Notes: generated by a model from the letters alone, not told the origin. A stretch of DNA of 64,000 nt from Clostridium sp. 1001271st1 H5 (GCF_005845215.1 NZ_SPHO01000017.1:1-64000), one strand, 5' to 3'. Counted from the stretch's first letter, positions 16,961 through 26,293 are shown. Numbers and translations are program-made.

Positions 16961-18217
16961 TTAACCTTTTCTATATCTTCTTTTAAAAGCCATATCCACA
17001 TATTTACAAAAATATGCGCAAAATAACATCGCCCATATAGAAGCTCCACTATGCCTAGTGAAAATTTCAACTACCACCATCAAATACACAACAAATATAG
17101 ATAATGAAAGTATCCGGGATGATTCTAATTCTTTGTTTTCCATTAAACGTTTCGTAATCAGAAGGTTTATCAATACATATATAAATAACATTGTAATCCC
17201 ACCAATAAAAGTTATCTCTAAAAGTTGATTGTGAGAATGAACAACTCCCCGCAGTCCATACATTATGGTTCTAGTACCATTATCTAATATCCCATTTCCA
17301 TATATTATCTTTTCCTGAATATATTTTAAAGTCTTAGGCCAAATTATAACTCTATATGATAAGTTTCCGGACTTCCCTAACCACCCCAACACCGTCATCC
17401 CCAAGGTCGAATTAACCAACCATGCAGTCATAAATATAAACATTATATTTGCAAGCAAAACCACTAATAAATAATTTCTCATATTAAATACTTTTTCAAA
17501 TTTAAACAAATTCAAAAGCAAAAAAAACAATAAAACAATTACGCCAACAAGAAGCATCATATTGTGGGATATTATCGTCTCGACACAACATGTTAAAACC
17601 AATAAAATCATTCTCACTTTCTGACTACGATATTTATAATTTATCCATTCGAAGCACATCACAGGTAAAATATAATACTGAAAGGAGCTTTTATATCCAA
17701 AAATCCAGGCTAAATATGAATTATTTGATTCTACATAGTACATACCTGTTGGGTAAAGAATCATACATATCAGATTAACATAAATCCAAAATTCCAAGAT
17801 AAGTAAAAAGCTGTTAATGACTAAATCTATATCATTTTTAATAGAATCAATAATTAAACAAGTCATCACACATGGCATAAATGAAATATATGCCTGAACT
17901 AAATTTCCGTTATTAGCAATGGTTGTTACAAAAGCATCCATAACAAATAAGATAGTAACCAGAGCTAATTTTTCAATTTTCTTATGATTTGACTTAAGTA
18001 ACCAAATCAAACCAATTATAATAAATACAACTGTTCGGAAATATAGATAAACCAAATTATAAAAAAAAGGGTGCAACGATAATAATCCTTCTGGTGATAT
18101 TAAAGGAAAAATCAAAAACATCAAAATAATCTGTGTATATGTTATATTTATTTTAAATATTGCTTTAAATCTTTTAGTTTCCAGTTTCATTACATCAAAT
18201 CCATCCTCCCTAATCAT
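16961..18217 (-). CDS. O-antigen/capsule polymerase (Wzy-like) membrane protein
   Basis: A 418-residue protein with about ten to twelve hydrophobic helices and a longer extracytoplasmic loop around residues 285-325 (GNLSYRVIIWPKTLKYIQ, YGNGILDNGTRTI, RGVVHSHNQLLEITFIGG). The HSHNQLLE motif in that loop matches Wzy/WaaL-type polymerases and ligases. It should link repeat units into the polymer. No ribosome site precedes the start at 18217. The in-frame ATG at 18190 has GGAGG about 14 bases upstream and may be the true start. Confidence 0.75.
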   Translation of the reverse strand: MIREDGFDVMKLETKRFKAIFKINITYTQIILMFLIFPLISPEGLLSLHPFFYNLVYLYFRTVVFIIIGLIWLLKSNHKKIEKLALVTILFVMDAFVTTIANNGNLVQAYISFMPCVMTCLIIDSIKNDIDLVINSFLLILEFWIYVNLICMILYPTGMYYVESNNSYLAWIFGYKSSFQYYILPVMCFEWINYKYRSQKVRMILLVLTCCVETIISHNMMLLVGVIVLLFFLLLNLFKFEKVFNMRNYLLVVLLANIMFIFMTAWLVNSTLGMTVLGWLGKSGNLSYRVIIWPKTLKYIQEKIIYGNGILDNGTRTIMYGLRGVVHSHNQLLEITFIGGITMLFIYVLINLLITKRLMENKELESSRILSLSIFVVYLMVVVEIFTRHSGASIWAMLFCAYFCKYVDMAFKRRYRKG

Positions 18218-18229
18218 AATCGTGTTATG

Positions 18230-19420
18230 CTAATTATTTGGCATAGTGATTTCAGATAAAAAAACATCTATTTGTTCAATAATCTGTTCCACTCTGATTT
18301 CAGCTACACAGTCATAACTTTTATGATTTGTAAGGGTCATTTTGCAACTAGAATTTGGCATCAAATCAATAACTTTGCCACAATTCTCACATGGTAATTT
18401 AGTTTCACAAAATATTGGTACCGGGATATTTTTGTCGGCTATATCCAAAATATATGGATAAAATCTTTTATATTGCCATTTTCCAACTATACAAATCGCC
18501 TTTACACCTGTAGCCGCAGCTATATGAACCGAAGCGCTATCATTTCCTATGACAAATCTAGCTGAGGCAATAATATTCACCCATTCTTGATAGTTGGTTT
18601 TACCTGTCAAATTTATAGTTCTGCCTTCAGCATGAACTTTTCCGATTATATACTCTGTATCCTCTAAGTCAGATTTTGCTCCTACAAAAATGATGGTTAA
18701 ATCAGTCATCTTTTCAATATAGTTAGCTAAAGCGACAAAACGGTCTTTGGCATATTTTTTGCCTGCTTCTGATGCGCCAACCGCAAAAACACAATAGAAT
18801 TTTGCATATTTAAAGCAAGATTCTTTTTTTATAACAGGAATTCCAGTTTTATATTCACAATCTCCTAAAAATGACATTATTCTTTTGAATCTGCAAAATT
18901 CCATTTCCGTTTTATCTACAACTATAGTGTCGCTATATGCCAATCTTCTAAAAAGATTACTAATTCTTCTCCCTTTGATAATCATATCGTCTCTTACGGC
19001 CAGTTTATACTTACCATTAATACAGCCAACCAATTTATCACCTTTATGTTTTGGCAAAGGATTTAGAACATATTCATATTTTTTGTTCTTAAAATAATGC
19101 AGTACACGCATCATATCCAATAATTCTGTATTCTTTTTTTCGAAACATATATCCAGGACATTCAAATCATAAATTTCACAGCATTCCAAATAAAACTCTT
19201 TTACAAAAGACTTTGAAAAAAATAGGTCTACCGAGTACCCTTTCTCTTCATGCAAATATCTATTACATTCTTTTAAAAAATCCTGTACTAGAACTATGTC
19301 TCCAATAAGTCCATCAATAATAAGAAGAATACGTTTATTTTCTTCCTTTTTATGTAATAACATGCATAACATCTTTACATATACATATATGTTTGTTATA
19401 AATCTTCTAATAAAAATCAT
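18230..19420 (-). CDS. Glycosyltransferase family 9 (heptosyltransferase-like)
   Basis: A 396-residue GT-B enzyme. The N-terminal domain begins ILLIIDGLIGDIVLVQDFL, the usual acceptor-site G-IGD-V motif of GT9. The C-terminal donor domain has FAVGASEAGKKYAKDRFVAL and GNDSASVHIAAATGVKAI, the family's nucleotide-sugar signature. A Cys cluster (LPCENCGKVID, SSCKM, YDC) ends the protein as in other GT9 members. GT9 enzymes mostly transfer heptose from ADP-heptose, which fits HldE at the end of the same operon. A hydrophobic N-terminal stretch (IFIRRFITNIYVYVKMLCML) may anchor it to the membrane. Confidence 0.82.
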   Translation of the reverse strand: MIFIRRFITNIYVYVKMLCMLLHKKEENKRILLIIDGLIGDIVLVQDFLKECNRYLHEEKGYSVDLFFSKSFVKEFYLECCEIYDLNVLDICFEKKNTELLDMMRVLHYFKNKKYEYVLNPLPKHKGDKLVGCINGKYKLAVRDDMIIKGRRISNLFRRLAYSDTIVVDKTEMEFCRFKRIMSFLGDCEYKTGIPVIKKESCFKYAKFYCVFAVGASEAGKKYAKDRFVALANYIEKMTDLTIIFVGAKSDLEDTEYIIGKVHAEGRTINLTGKTNYQEWVNIIASARFVIGNDSASVHIAAATGVKAICIVGKWQYKRFYPYILDIADKNIPVPIFCETKLPCENCGKVIDLMPNSSCKMTLTNHKSYDCVAEIRVEQIIEQIDVFLSEITMPNN

Positions 19421-19454
19421 TCCTACCTACCCAGCAAATCTTTATGTCAACACA

Positions 19455-20603
19455 TCAGACCATCAAAGATATATAAAACTCTTCCAACTTTTTTGCTTCA
19501 GTACAAATATCAAATCCAGCTTTTATTAATTGTTCTCCTGTGTTTCTTCTCTCTGGGATATTCTCAAGCTTAGAGAGTATTGTATCCGCCCACCCCTTTG
19601 CCCCAATACTTAATGGTATATATTCCAACAAATTCGTAACTTTAGCCTCTTTCGTCACACTGTCTGATACAAAAATTGGAAGTCCTGCTGCCTGAGCTTC
19701 TATTAAAACAAAGGCTAATCCCTCATATAGCGAAGGTAATAAAAAAATATCCATTGCCTGCATAAGGTCAGCAATATCATTTCTAACCCCCATAATCACA
19801 ATATCGTTGTTCAATCCAAGATGTTTAACTTTCTCCTCTACTTCATGCCTCAGCTCACCATCTCCTACCAGCCACAGCATTGTATTTCCATTTTTTTTGT
19901 GGATTTCATTAAAAATATCAATCAAAAATAATGGATTTTTTTGATTAGTTAATCGCCCCACGGTACCAAAAATTATCTTATCATTGGTTCGTAATAATTT
20001 CCTCTTCATCGGATTATATATATATTTGTTAATGTCGATTGCATTATTAATAACCTTGAATTTAGGACCTTGAACTGCCTTTTCGCTGTATAGGTATTCT
20101 CCAGCTTGTGTCGAACAAGCTAATAACCAGTTATCTTTTTCCACTATATATTTTTGGCAAGGTATACGAACAGTTTTTTTTATTTGTTTTTTTATAAAAG
20201 AACTGTATTCTATTGGAGACTTAGTATTATGTGAATGACCTATACATATATTTTTTTTATGGCACATGCATGTAATACAAGTATTCACAAACAAATTACT
20301 TGAATTAATATGAATAATATGATATCTATTATCTTCAAAGTATCTGCGTAATTCTTTTATCAAACTGTAATACTCTTTAAAACCGTTATTATTTCGCTTC
20401 ATCACATGTAACGTAGTAATCTTTGAATCCCTAAGCACTGAACTGCCCATTTTAGATGCCAGCGAATTTTCACCGCAATATAAAAAATCGAATCTCACCT
20501 TTTCATGATTCATATGTGAATAAAACGAATATAAAAAATTGGCAATTCCACTAAATGTTCCATCTCCTATTGTTATTTGAAGTACTCTAACTGGCCATTC
20601 CAT
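19455..20603 (-). CDS. Glycosyltransferase family 4 protein
   Basis: A 382-residue GT-B glycosyltransferase. The N-terminal Rossmann domain starts VRVLQITIGDGTFSGIANFLYSF. The C-terminal domain holds IIFGTVGRLTNQKNP near 215 and the family's ExxxxxxxE signature in YEGLAFVLIEAQAAGLP near 310. It resembles EpsF/CapM enzymes that add a hexose to the lipid-linked repeat unit on the cytoplasmic face. AAAGGTGAG lies upstream of the ATG at 20603. Donor and linkage cannot be read from sequence. Confidence 0.82.
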   Translation of the reverse strand: MEWPVRVLQITIGDGTFSGIANFLYSFYSHMNHEKVRFDFLYCGENSLASKMGSSVLRDSKITTLHVMKRNNNGFKEYYSLIKELRRYFEDNRYHIIHINSSNLFVNTCITCMCHKKNICIGHSHNTKSPIEYSSFIKKQIKKTVRIPCQKYIVEKDNWLLACSTQAGEYLYSEKAVQGPKFKVINNAIDINKYIYNPMKRKLLRTNDKIIFGTVGRLTNQKNPLFLIDIFNEIHKKNGNTMLWLVGDGELRHEVEEKVKHLGLNNDIVIMGVRNDIADLMQAMDIFLLPSLYEGLAFVLIEAQAAGLPIFVSDSVTKEAKVTNLLEYIPLSIGAKGWADTILSKLENIPERRNTGEQLIKAGFDICTEAKKLEEFYISLMV

Positions 20604-20613
20604 AAATTATTTC

Positions 20614-21516
20614 TCACCTTTCATACGTTCCCATCACATCTATAACAGAATCATAAAGTGTATACCTGGGGTTCCACTTTGTATGATTCATGAACAGACT
20701 TGAATCCATTCCTGACCAAAGCTCAATATTTTGTTTTTCAAGTTTTATTTCTGGAACACCATAGCCTAACTGTATAGCGGCGCTTGCTATAATATTCGCA
20801 ACCTCAATTAAATTATATGTTTTTCTATTCCACCCTAAATTATAAACTCTATCCCACCCCTCCTTACTAAATAGTAATGTAACGATTCCAGCAGCAGCAT
20901 CTCTAGCGTCAATAAAAGAAAAAATTTGTTCTCCACCTCTTAAATAAATTGTTCCATTTAAAGCCTGATTACACAATGCTTTAATAAAACTGCTGCTTTG
21001 TGCTACTTTATCCAATCTAACATTAGTATAATCCTTTACTTTCGAATCAAAAAAACACTTATTAAAAATAATTTCTGTCGCATATTTGGCCATTGTATAA
21101 TGGTTGTCTGGCGCTGGACCCATACCTTCATATCGTATTTCCTTAACTGAACCATATATTCCTTGAGTTGAAACGTTTATAACACGTTTTACATTCATGC
21201 ATAACAATCGGTCAAATATCTTTAAGCTGTAGTCAATACTCGCTGCAATTTCTTTTTCAGGTCTCAGCCTCCGTGAAAATGCAAGATGTATACACCCATA
21301 TATTTCAGAAACAATACTACTATTTGAAAGGAAATCCTCATTTGACAAAAAAGTAATCCTTTCCTTTCCAGCTATTTCTTCTTGTTCCAACACAGCCTTC
21401 AATCTATCCTCTGATGATGCAATAGCTAAAATATCATAGTCTGTTGTTTTTATTAATATTTTGATTATTTTCGCCCCCAACATTCCATTAGCGCCCGTCA
21501 ATAATATCTTTTTCAT
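20614..21516 (-). CDS. NAD-dependent epimerase/dehydratase (extended SDR)
   Basis: A 300-residue extended short-chain dehydrogenase. The nucleotide-binding motif is GANGMLGAKI at residues 8-17. The catalytic Tyr and Lys are in HYTMAKYATE, with the Ser/Thr in NVSTQGIYG. Family members epimerise, dehydrate or reduce nucleotide sugars. Here the enzyme sits between two ATP-grasp genes and a glycosyltransferase, so it probably makes or finishes an activated sugar of the repeat unit. Which sugar is unknown. Confidence 0.77.
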   Translation of the reverse strand: MKKILLTGANGMLGAKIIKILIKTTDYDILAIASSEDRLKAVLEQEEIAGKERITFLSNEDFLSNSSIVSEIYGCIHLAFSRRLRPEKEIAASIDYSLKIFDRLLCMNVKRVINVSTQGIYGSVKEIRYEGMGPAPDNHYTMAKYATEIIFNKCFFDSKVKDYTNVRLDKVAQSSSFIKALCNQALNGTIYLRGGEQIFSFIDARDAAAGIVTLLFSKEGWDRVYNLGWNRKTYNLIEVANIIASAAIQLGYGVPEIKLEKQNIELWSGMDSSLFMNHTKWNPRYTLYDSVIDVMGTYER

Positions 21517-21583
21517 TTAAAACATTACACTCCTCCATTTCTTAAAAATTTGAAATATTGTTATGTATCCGTATTCTGCATCT

Positions 21584-22915
21584 TTACAAACAATAGTCCA
21601 GTTTATGAAGAACTTCCTGTGTATCATGAGGTGTTAAAATTATGTTGTTCCCATCTAAATCATAAATTTTATATAATTCATTCACCTTATCAATTCTTTC
21701 AATCAATTCCTCTTTTGTATCAGCATATAAATGTATTCTGGTAGTATCTTGTACTAAAGTACCTGCCGAATCTTCTGGAATTGTATCGCCAACTCTATTT
21801 CGTCTCGCAATATGAATTAACCAAGGATAGCTCTCCAATGCTTCAATCCCCCCAAAGCCACCTATAGTAGCTCCCGGCTGTCCTAAAACATTAAGTGTCG
21901 CATACCATCGCTTAAATCTAGGGTTGAAGTGTGTTTTCTTTCCCATACTACCTGTTAAAGCAAATTCCATCAATCTTTCAAATGTATTGAAATCATTCTC
22001 ATACTCAAGAATTTGATATGTCTTACATCCATTTAGTCTTATTCCCGCCTCATAGCAAAAAAGTTCATCTCCGTTTATAATCGCCTGTATAAACAAGGAC
22101 CCATTTTTTATACCTATTTCTTTTAACATATTGAGAATTATATTGTTATATTTTTGCAAAAATAGTGGTGTATAGCGTGAAGGATAAATATATAAATCCG
22201 GTGCCTTAGTGGCACTTTTTTGTGTAGTGTTAAAATATCTATCATGAATAGCCGCTAATTGTATATCTCCATTCTGGGCTATATATGTCAAATTAATTTC
22301 ATCATAAGGAAGGTACTGTTCAACAATAACATCCCCTGATTTTGACAATCTTTTTGCCTTTTGGAAACCCTTTTCTAATTCCACTGCAGAATAGCAAGGC
22401 GTAACGCCTACAGAACTTGAGCCGTCCACAGGCTTAATAATTACAGGATAGTCTATATCTGATTCTCGAATATCCTTTATACTAGTAATAAAATATTCCT
22501 TTGGAACAGGAACACCATATTTTATACACATTTGCTTAAAATATTTTTTATTTGTACTCATCCGAAGCTGATTAACTGTAAATGGTACTGGTTTCTGAAG
22601 TTTATCACCAATTCTGCTGACAACCGGTCCCAATCGCTCATTGAACGCAGATATAATTCCATCATATCCTTCATTTATAAAAAGCTTAACTATTGCGTCT
22701 TCATCGACTGCACTAACATCATGTACATAATCCGCCAGCCCTTTTACATACGTATTTTTATTATAATCTGCCACCCCTACCTTCACCCTATTACGATGCG
22801 CCAAATGAATCAAATCAGCTGTAGTATTTATACCACCTAATAATAATATTTTCTTATCGCATAAACTAACATCCAACATTGTTTTCGACCGCCCTTCCAC
22901 GATTATCCTTGCCAT
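21584..22915 (-). CDS. ATP-grasp ligase
   Basis: A 443-residue ATP-grasp enzyme, the larger of two adjacent ones. The N-terminal pre-ATP-grasp domain begins KKILLLGGINTTADLIHLA. The ATP-grasp core spans about 115-330: YPVIIKPVDGSSSVGV is the P-loop-like segment and GDVIVEQYLPYDEINLT follows. A 100-residue C-terminal region (GFGGIEALESYPWL, TRIHLYADTKEELIERI) recalls the lid domain of carbamoyl-phosphate-synthase-type ligases. ATP-grasp enzymes join a carboxylate to an amine or similar nucleophile through an acyl phosphate. A role in attaching an amino acid or acyl group to an amino sugar of the glycan is inferred. No strong ribosome site precedes 22915; ATG at 22879 is an alternative. Confidence 0.77.
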   Translation of the reverse strand: MARIIVEGRSKTMLDVSLCDKKILLLGGINTTADLIHLAHRNRVKVGVADYNKNTYVKGLADYVHDVSAVDEDAIVKLFINEGYDGIISAFNERLGPVVSRIGDKLQKPVPFTVNQLRMSTNKKYFKQMCIKYGVPVPKEYFITSIKDIRESDIDYPVIIKPVDGSSSVGVTPCYSAVELEKGFQKAKRLSKSGDVIVEQYLPYDEINLTYIAQNGDIQLAAIHDRYFNTTQKSATKAPDLYIYPSRYTPLFLQKYNNIILNMLKEIGIKNGSLFIQAIINGDELFCYEAGIRLNGCKTYQILEYENDFNTFERLMEFALTGSMGKKTHFNPRFKRWYATLNVLGQPGATIGGFGGIEALESYPWLIHIARRNRVGDTIPEDSAGTLVQDTTRIHLYADTKEELIERIDKVNELYKIYDLDGNNIILTPHDTQEVLHKLDYCL

Positions 22916-22930
22916 TTTTTTGACAGCTTA

Positions 22931-23899
22931 TCAATCTAACTGATATATCTCATACCGCTTTGCATAGTGCTTACCATAAGTAATCTTTCCAAAGTCACAA
23001 ATCTTACTGTCCGCTATCATCAATGCATTTAATACAAGATTACAACCTGCCATACATGTAAACCCACAACCAGCAGAAAACCTTGGATTTATTTCAATAA
23101 TTTTATAACCCATATTTGTCAAAAAAAATTCAGCATTAACAACGCCATGTAAATTTAGACTTAACATTAAATCGTTACATATAGATTTGAGTATTTCATC
23201 ATTTACTATTTCCACCGCAATACCACATCCGTTACCATTTCGTAGAAGCTCCTTTCGCTGGACCTGCTCTTTTTGTCCTGTTGCTGAATTTCTGATGAGG
23301 TCTACTGTAAAAATAGTTCCTTCAGTATACTTCTGAATCACATAAGCGTTAGGCTTATATCCAGTACCTGTAATAAACTCTTCTGCCATCCTTTTTGAAT
23401 CAAATCTTCTACAATCATTACTAGCTCTTCCTTCAACAGGCTTAATATAGATTGGAAACTCCTCTTCGGGAATATTTTCTAATCTATCAAATGTTTTAAT
23501 ATACAATTCCGGAAACTCTTTATGTATGTAAGATACAAATCTATCCTTATAATGACAGCATTCCACCAGGTCATAATTTGGAATGCACAAACGCACTCCT
23601 ATCTCATAAAATAAATCTCTGTGATTTGATAGGTTAACAACCTCTTCATCTATTGTTGGGAAATAAAAATTCACCTTTTTCTTTTTACAGAAATCTAGAA
23701 CAAAACATACAAAACCTTTAAAATTTTCTATCGCAGAAGGAAAACTATAAAATTCATTTACATCTTTTGCAGTTGCAACCTCATTTCGTGGAAAAATATC
23801 AGCTCCTATAATGTAGTATTCATTCGTCTCTTTCAACTTTGAAATAATTGTTGTTGATGCCATTGTCCCTATTGCCGTAACGAGAACAACTGATTTCAT
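22931..23899 (-). CDS. ATP-grasp ligase, second copy
   Basis: A 322-residue ATP-grasp enzyme, carbamoyl-phosphate-synthase-like in layout but not a duplicate of its neighbour. Residues 1-100 form the pre-ATP-grasp fold (SVVLVTAIGTMASTTIISKL). Then come FPIYIKPVEGRASNDCRRF near 150, YVIQKYTEGTIFTVDLI near 190 and the metal-binding end NAEFFLTNMGYKIIEINPRFSAG near 260. The E-N-P-R motif is intact, so the enzyme should be active. Its start overlaps the sugar transferase stop by four bases. It probably acts on the same substituent pathway as the adjacent ATP-grasp and epimerase; the substrate is unknown. Confidence 0.77.
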   Translation of the reverse strand: MKSVVLVTAIGTMASTTIISKLKETNEYYIIGADIFPRNEVATAKDVNEFYSFPSAIENFKGFVCFVLDFCKKKKVNFYFPTIDEEVVNLSNHRDLFYEIGVRLCIPNYDLVECCHYKDRFVSYIHKEFPELYIKTFDRLENIPEEEFPIYIKPVEGRASNDCRRFDSKRMAEEFITGTGYKPNAYVIQKYTEGTIFTVDLIRNSATGQKEQVQRKELLRNGNGCGIAVEIVNDEILKSICNDLMLSLNLHGVVNAEFFLTNMGYKIIEINPRFSAGCGFTCMAGCNLVLNALMIADSKICDFGKITYGKHYAKRYEIYQLD

Positions 23900-24732
23900 A
23901 CAATGTCTCCATTCACTAAACTATTTTCAATGCTGCGGGCATAACGCTCTTTGTATTTATTCATACTAATGGCAAAACCATCTTTATCATAACCAATAAA
24001 ATAACTCACACCTTGTCCTTTGGCTTGACCTTCTCGCTTCTTCAAATCGAAAACCATCTTTACCAGCAGACAACACATTTTAATATCTGTCATGAAGCTC
24101 ACATTTTCGATATACCATATATCGTTTTCATAAGTGTGATGGTATTTACATAAATCATCGTCAGTAACCTTAATAACACGTGGACATTCCAAACCAGGCC
24201 TCAATGCTGTCCTTTGTTTGTGTCTATCCGTCATTCTTTCATATATAAAAACAGGTGATGGTCTTGGACCTATAATTGACATATCGCCTTTTAACACGCT
24301 CCAAAAGTTAAGAAGCTCATCCAAAGAATATTTTCTCATTATACGTCCAAACTTTGTCACCCGCTGAGATGGTGGAAGCAACCTTCCATTCTCATCTTTT
24401 TTTTCATTCATATTTCTAAACTTAACCATGATAAATTGTTTTCCATGTCTGCCAATGCGTGTCTGTTTATAAAAAATAGGATGTCCCACATCAAAAAATG
24501 TACAGAGAGCAAAGACAACATTAAGCGGCAACAAAATAATTACTAATGGCAAAGAAATCAAAATATCTAGAATTCTTTTAATATATCGAGTATACAAAGT
24601 ATCTTTAGGACATACAGGTCGTGCTATCTCATTAGCATGAGAGAGATTCTCTTTACGAAGATGTTCCACAATACACTCTTCTTCAAATGAAAACAAATTT
24701 TTGTTTCCAACTATCGTTTCATCGGATATCAT
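23896..24732 (-). CDS. Undecaprenyl-phosphate phosphoglycosyl transferase (bacterial sugar transferase)
   Basis: A 278-residue monotopic phosphoglycosyl transferase that would start each repeat unit by moving a sugar phosphate onto undecaprenyl phosphate. A 50-residue N-terminal extension precedes YIKRILDILISLPLVIILLP, the reentrant membrane helix. The catalytic core has FMVKFRNMNE-like sequence, then RKYSLDELLNFWSVLKGDMSIIGPRP with the conserved Asp-Glu pair, and RPGLECPRVIKV. It is of the short PglC/WcaJ C-terminal kind without the four-helix N-terminal domain. It follows the cupin gene after one base, consistent with one operon. Confidence 0.85.
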   Translation of the reverse strand: MISDETIVGNKNLFSFEEECIVEHLRKENLSHANEIARPVCPKDTLYTRYIKRILDILISLPLVIILLPLNVVFALCTFFDVGHPIFYKQTRIGRHGKQFIMVKFRNMNEKKDENGRLLPPSQRVTKFGRIMRKYSLDELLNFWSVLKGDMSIIGPRPSPVFIYERMTDRHKQRTALRPGLECPRVIKVTDDDLCKYHHTYENDIWYIENVSFMTDIKMCCLLVKMVFDLKKREGQAKGQGVSYFIGYDKDGFAISMNKYKERYARSIENSLVNGDIV

Positions 24733-24733
24733 T

Positions 24734-25168
24734 TTACAACCCTTTCTTACCAGTCATTATTTCGATATACTGTTTGAAATCTCTAATATATTCAGTTTGG
24801 TCATAATGCTCACTACATAATACCAGTAAAACCGAATCTTCACTGAAATCATACATTTCCTTCCAAAGCATATTGGGAAGATATAAGCCTATATAGGGTC
24901 TGTTAAGATAATGGACTATTTCATTACCCTTACCATCCATAATCCTAACTTTACTGGTTCCTGCCACGTTTATTAGAACAAATTCTGTTTTTAGATTTGC
25001 ATGCTGACCTCGTACAACATCGTCTGACGAACCATAGATAAAGAAGATTCTTTTGATATCGAAAGGAACATCATAATTTCCCTCAGCAATAACCATGTTC
25101 CCTCTAAGGTCACCTTTTTTCGTAAATTCAAGCATTTTCACCTGACTTAAGATTGTTTCTTTCTCCAT
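24734..25168 (-). CDS. WxcM/FdtA-like cupin, putative dTDP-sugar 3,4-ketoisomerase
   Basis: A 144-residue single-domain cupin matching the FdtA/QdtA/WxcM group: FDIKRIFFIYGSSDDVVRGQHANLK, then TEFVLINVAGTSKVRI, RPYIGLYLPNMLWKEMYDF and VLLVLCSEHYDQTEYIRD. FdtA-type enzymes convert dTDP-4-keto-6-deoxyglucose to the 3-keto isomer for the following aminotransferase, which is the next gene upstream. The usual RGxHAH motif reads RGQHAN, so its second His is replaced by Asn; activity or substrate may differ. The ATG at 25168 is preceded by AAGGGGG ten bases away; a TTG at 25174 is possible. Confidence 0.77.
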   Translation of the reverse strand: MEKETILSQVKMLEFTKKGDLRGNMVIAEGNYDVPFDIKRIFFIYGSSDDVVRGQHANLKTEFVLINVAGTSKVRIMDGKGNEIVHYLNRPYIGLYLPNMLWKEMYDFSEDSVLLVLCSEHYDQTEYIRDFKQYIEIMTGKKGL

Positions 25169-25198
25169 TCTCAAAATGCCCCCTTAACCAATTTTTAA

Positions 25199-26293
25199 CT
25201 ATGAGAATCTATTTATCACCTCTATAACTGTCTGAATTTCATTATCAGTCATTCCATTATATAGAGGTAAACTTAAAACTTCCTTTGCATATCGTTCTGT
25301 TATCGGATAATCCCCCTCTTTAAACCCCAAGTATCTATAACATTCTTGCATATGCGGTGGTATTGGATAGTGAATGATTGCGCCTATTCCTTGTGACGCG
25401 AGTAAACATCTTAATTCGTCTCTTTTTTCACAATGAATTACATATTGATGATAAACATGTGTTGCACCAGTTCTTACTTCAGGTTTTTTAATCAATGCAT
25501 TCGTTATTCCTTCATTGTACTTCTTAGCTATATTCTTACGTTCTGTAGTTAACTCTTCTAAGTGTGAGAGTTTTATGCGTAACAAACCAGCTTGTATCTC
25601 GTCTAGTCGAGAATTGTAACCTATGTATTTATTGTAATAGCGTTTCTCGCTTCCGTAATTCCGAAGAATTCTAACCTCATCAGCCAAATCAGCATCATTC
25701 GTAATTATCGCTCCTCCATCTCCAAACGCCCCCAAATTCTTTGATGGATAAAATGAAAAACATCCAAAATCGCCAAATGTACCTGTTTGTCTCTCTTCCC
25801 ACATCGCACCATGTGACTGTGCACAATCTTCAACCACCCTCAAATTATATTTTTTAGCCACTTTCATTATAGAAGTCATATTGCTTGCCTGCCCATATAA
25901 ATGCACTACAAGAATAGCTTTGGTTCTATCTGTAATTGCAGATTCCAGCCTTGAGGCATCAATTAAGTCGTATTCATCCGGTTCAATAAATACTGGTGTT
26001 GCACCGTTCATGGTAATTCCCATAATGCTTGCGATATATGTATTTCCCTGGACTAATACTTCATCTTCCGGACCAATCTTTAAAGCCCTAAAAGCAATCT
26101 GTAACGCATCAAGACCGCTCGCCAAACCTCTACAGTATCTAGCATTAGCATAAGCAGCAAATTCATTTTCGAATGCTTCTACCTGTTTTCCTAGTACATA
26201 CCAGCCAGATTGAAGTACCTCAATTGCCTTCGCCTCATATTCTTCCCTATACTTTTCATACCCTCTATCAAGTCGTTGCTGTGGAATATTCAT
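25199..26293 (-). CDS. DegT/DnrJ/EryC1-family sugar aminotransferase (FdtB-like)
   Basis: A 364-residue PLP-dependent aminotransferase that adds an amino group to a keto-sugar nucleotide. The active-site segment reads VEDCAQSHGAMWE, then GCFSFYPSKNLGAFGDGGAI, where the Lys of SKNLG forms the PLP imine. Substrate-loop motifs GYNSRLDEIQAGLLRIKL and YHQYVIHC fit the VioA/FdtB subgroup. With the neighbouring ketoisomerase-like cupin it predicts a 3-amino-3,6-dideoxyhexose; the dTDP-glucose enzymes RmlA and RmlB must be elsewhere. The ATG follows AAAGGGAGA. It is the first gene of the AT-rich block, which ends abruptly just upstream. Confidence 0.85.
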   Translation of the reverse strand: MNIPQQRLDRGYEKYREEYEAKAIEVLQSGWYVLGKQVEAFENEFAAYANARYCRGLASGLDALQIAFRALKIGPEDEVLVQGNTYIASIMGITMNGATPVFIEPDEYDLIDASRLESAITDRTKAILVVHLYGQASNMTSIMKVAKKYNLRVVEDCAQSHGAMWEERQTGTFGDFGCFSFYPSKNLGAFGDGGAIITNDADLADEVRILRNYGSEKRYYNKYIGYNSRLDEIQAGLLRIKLSHLEELTTERKNIAKKYNEGITNALIKKPEVRTGATHVYHQYVIHCEKRDELRCLLASQGIGAIIHYPIPPHMQECYRYLGFKEGDYPITERYAKEVLSLPLYNGMTDNEIQTVIEVINRFS

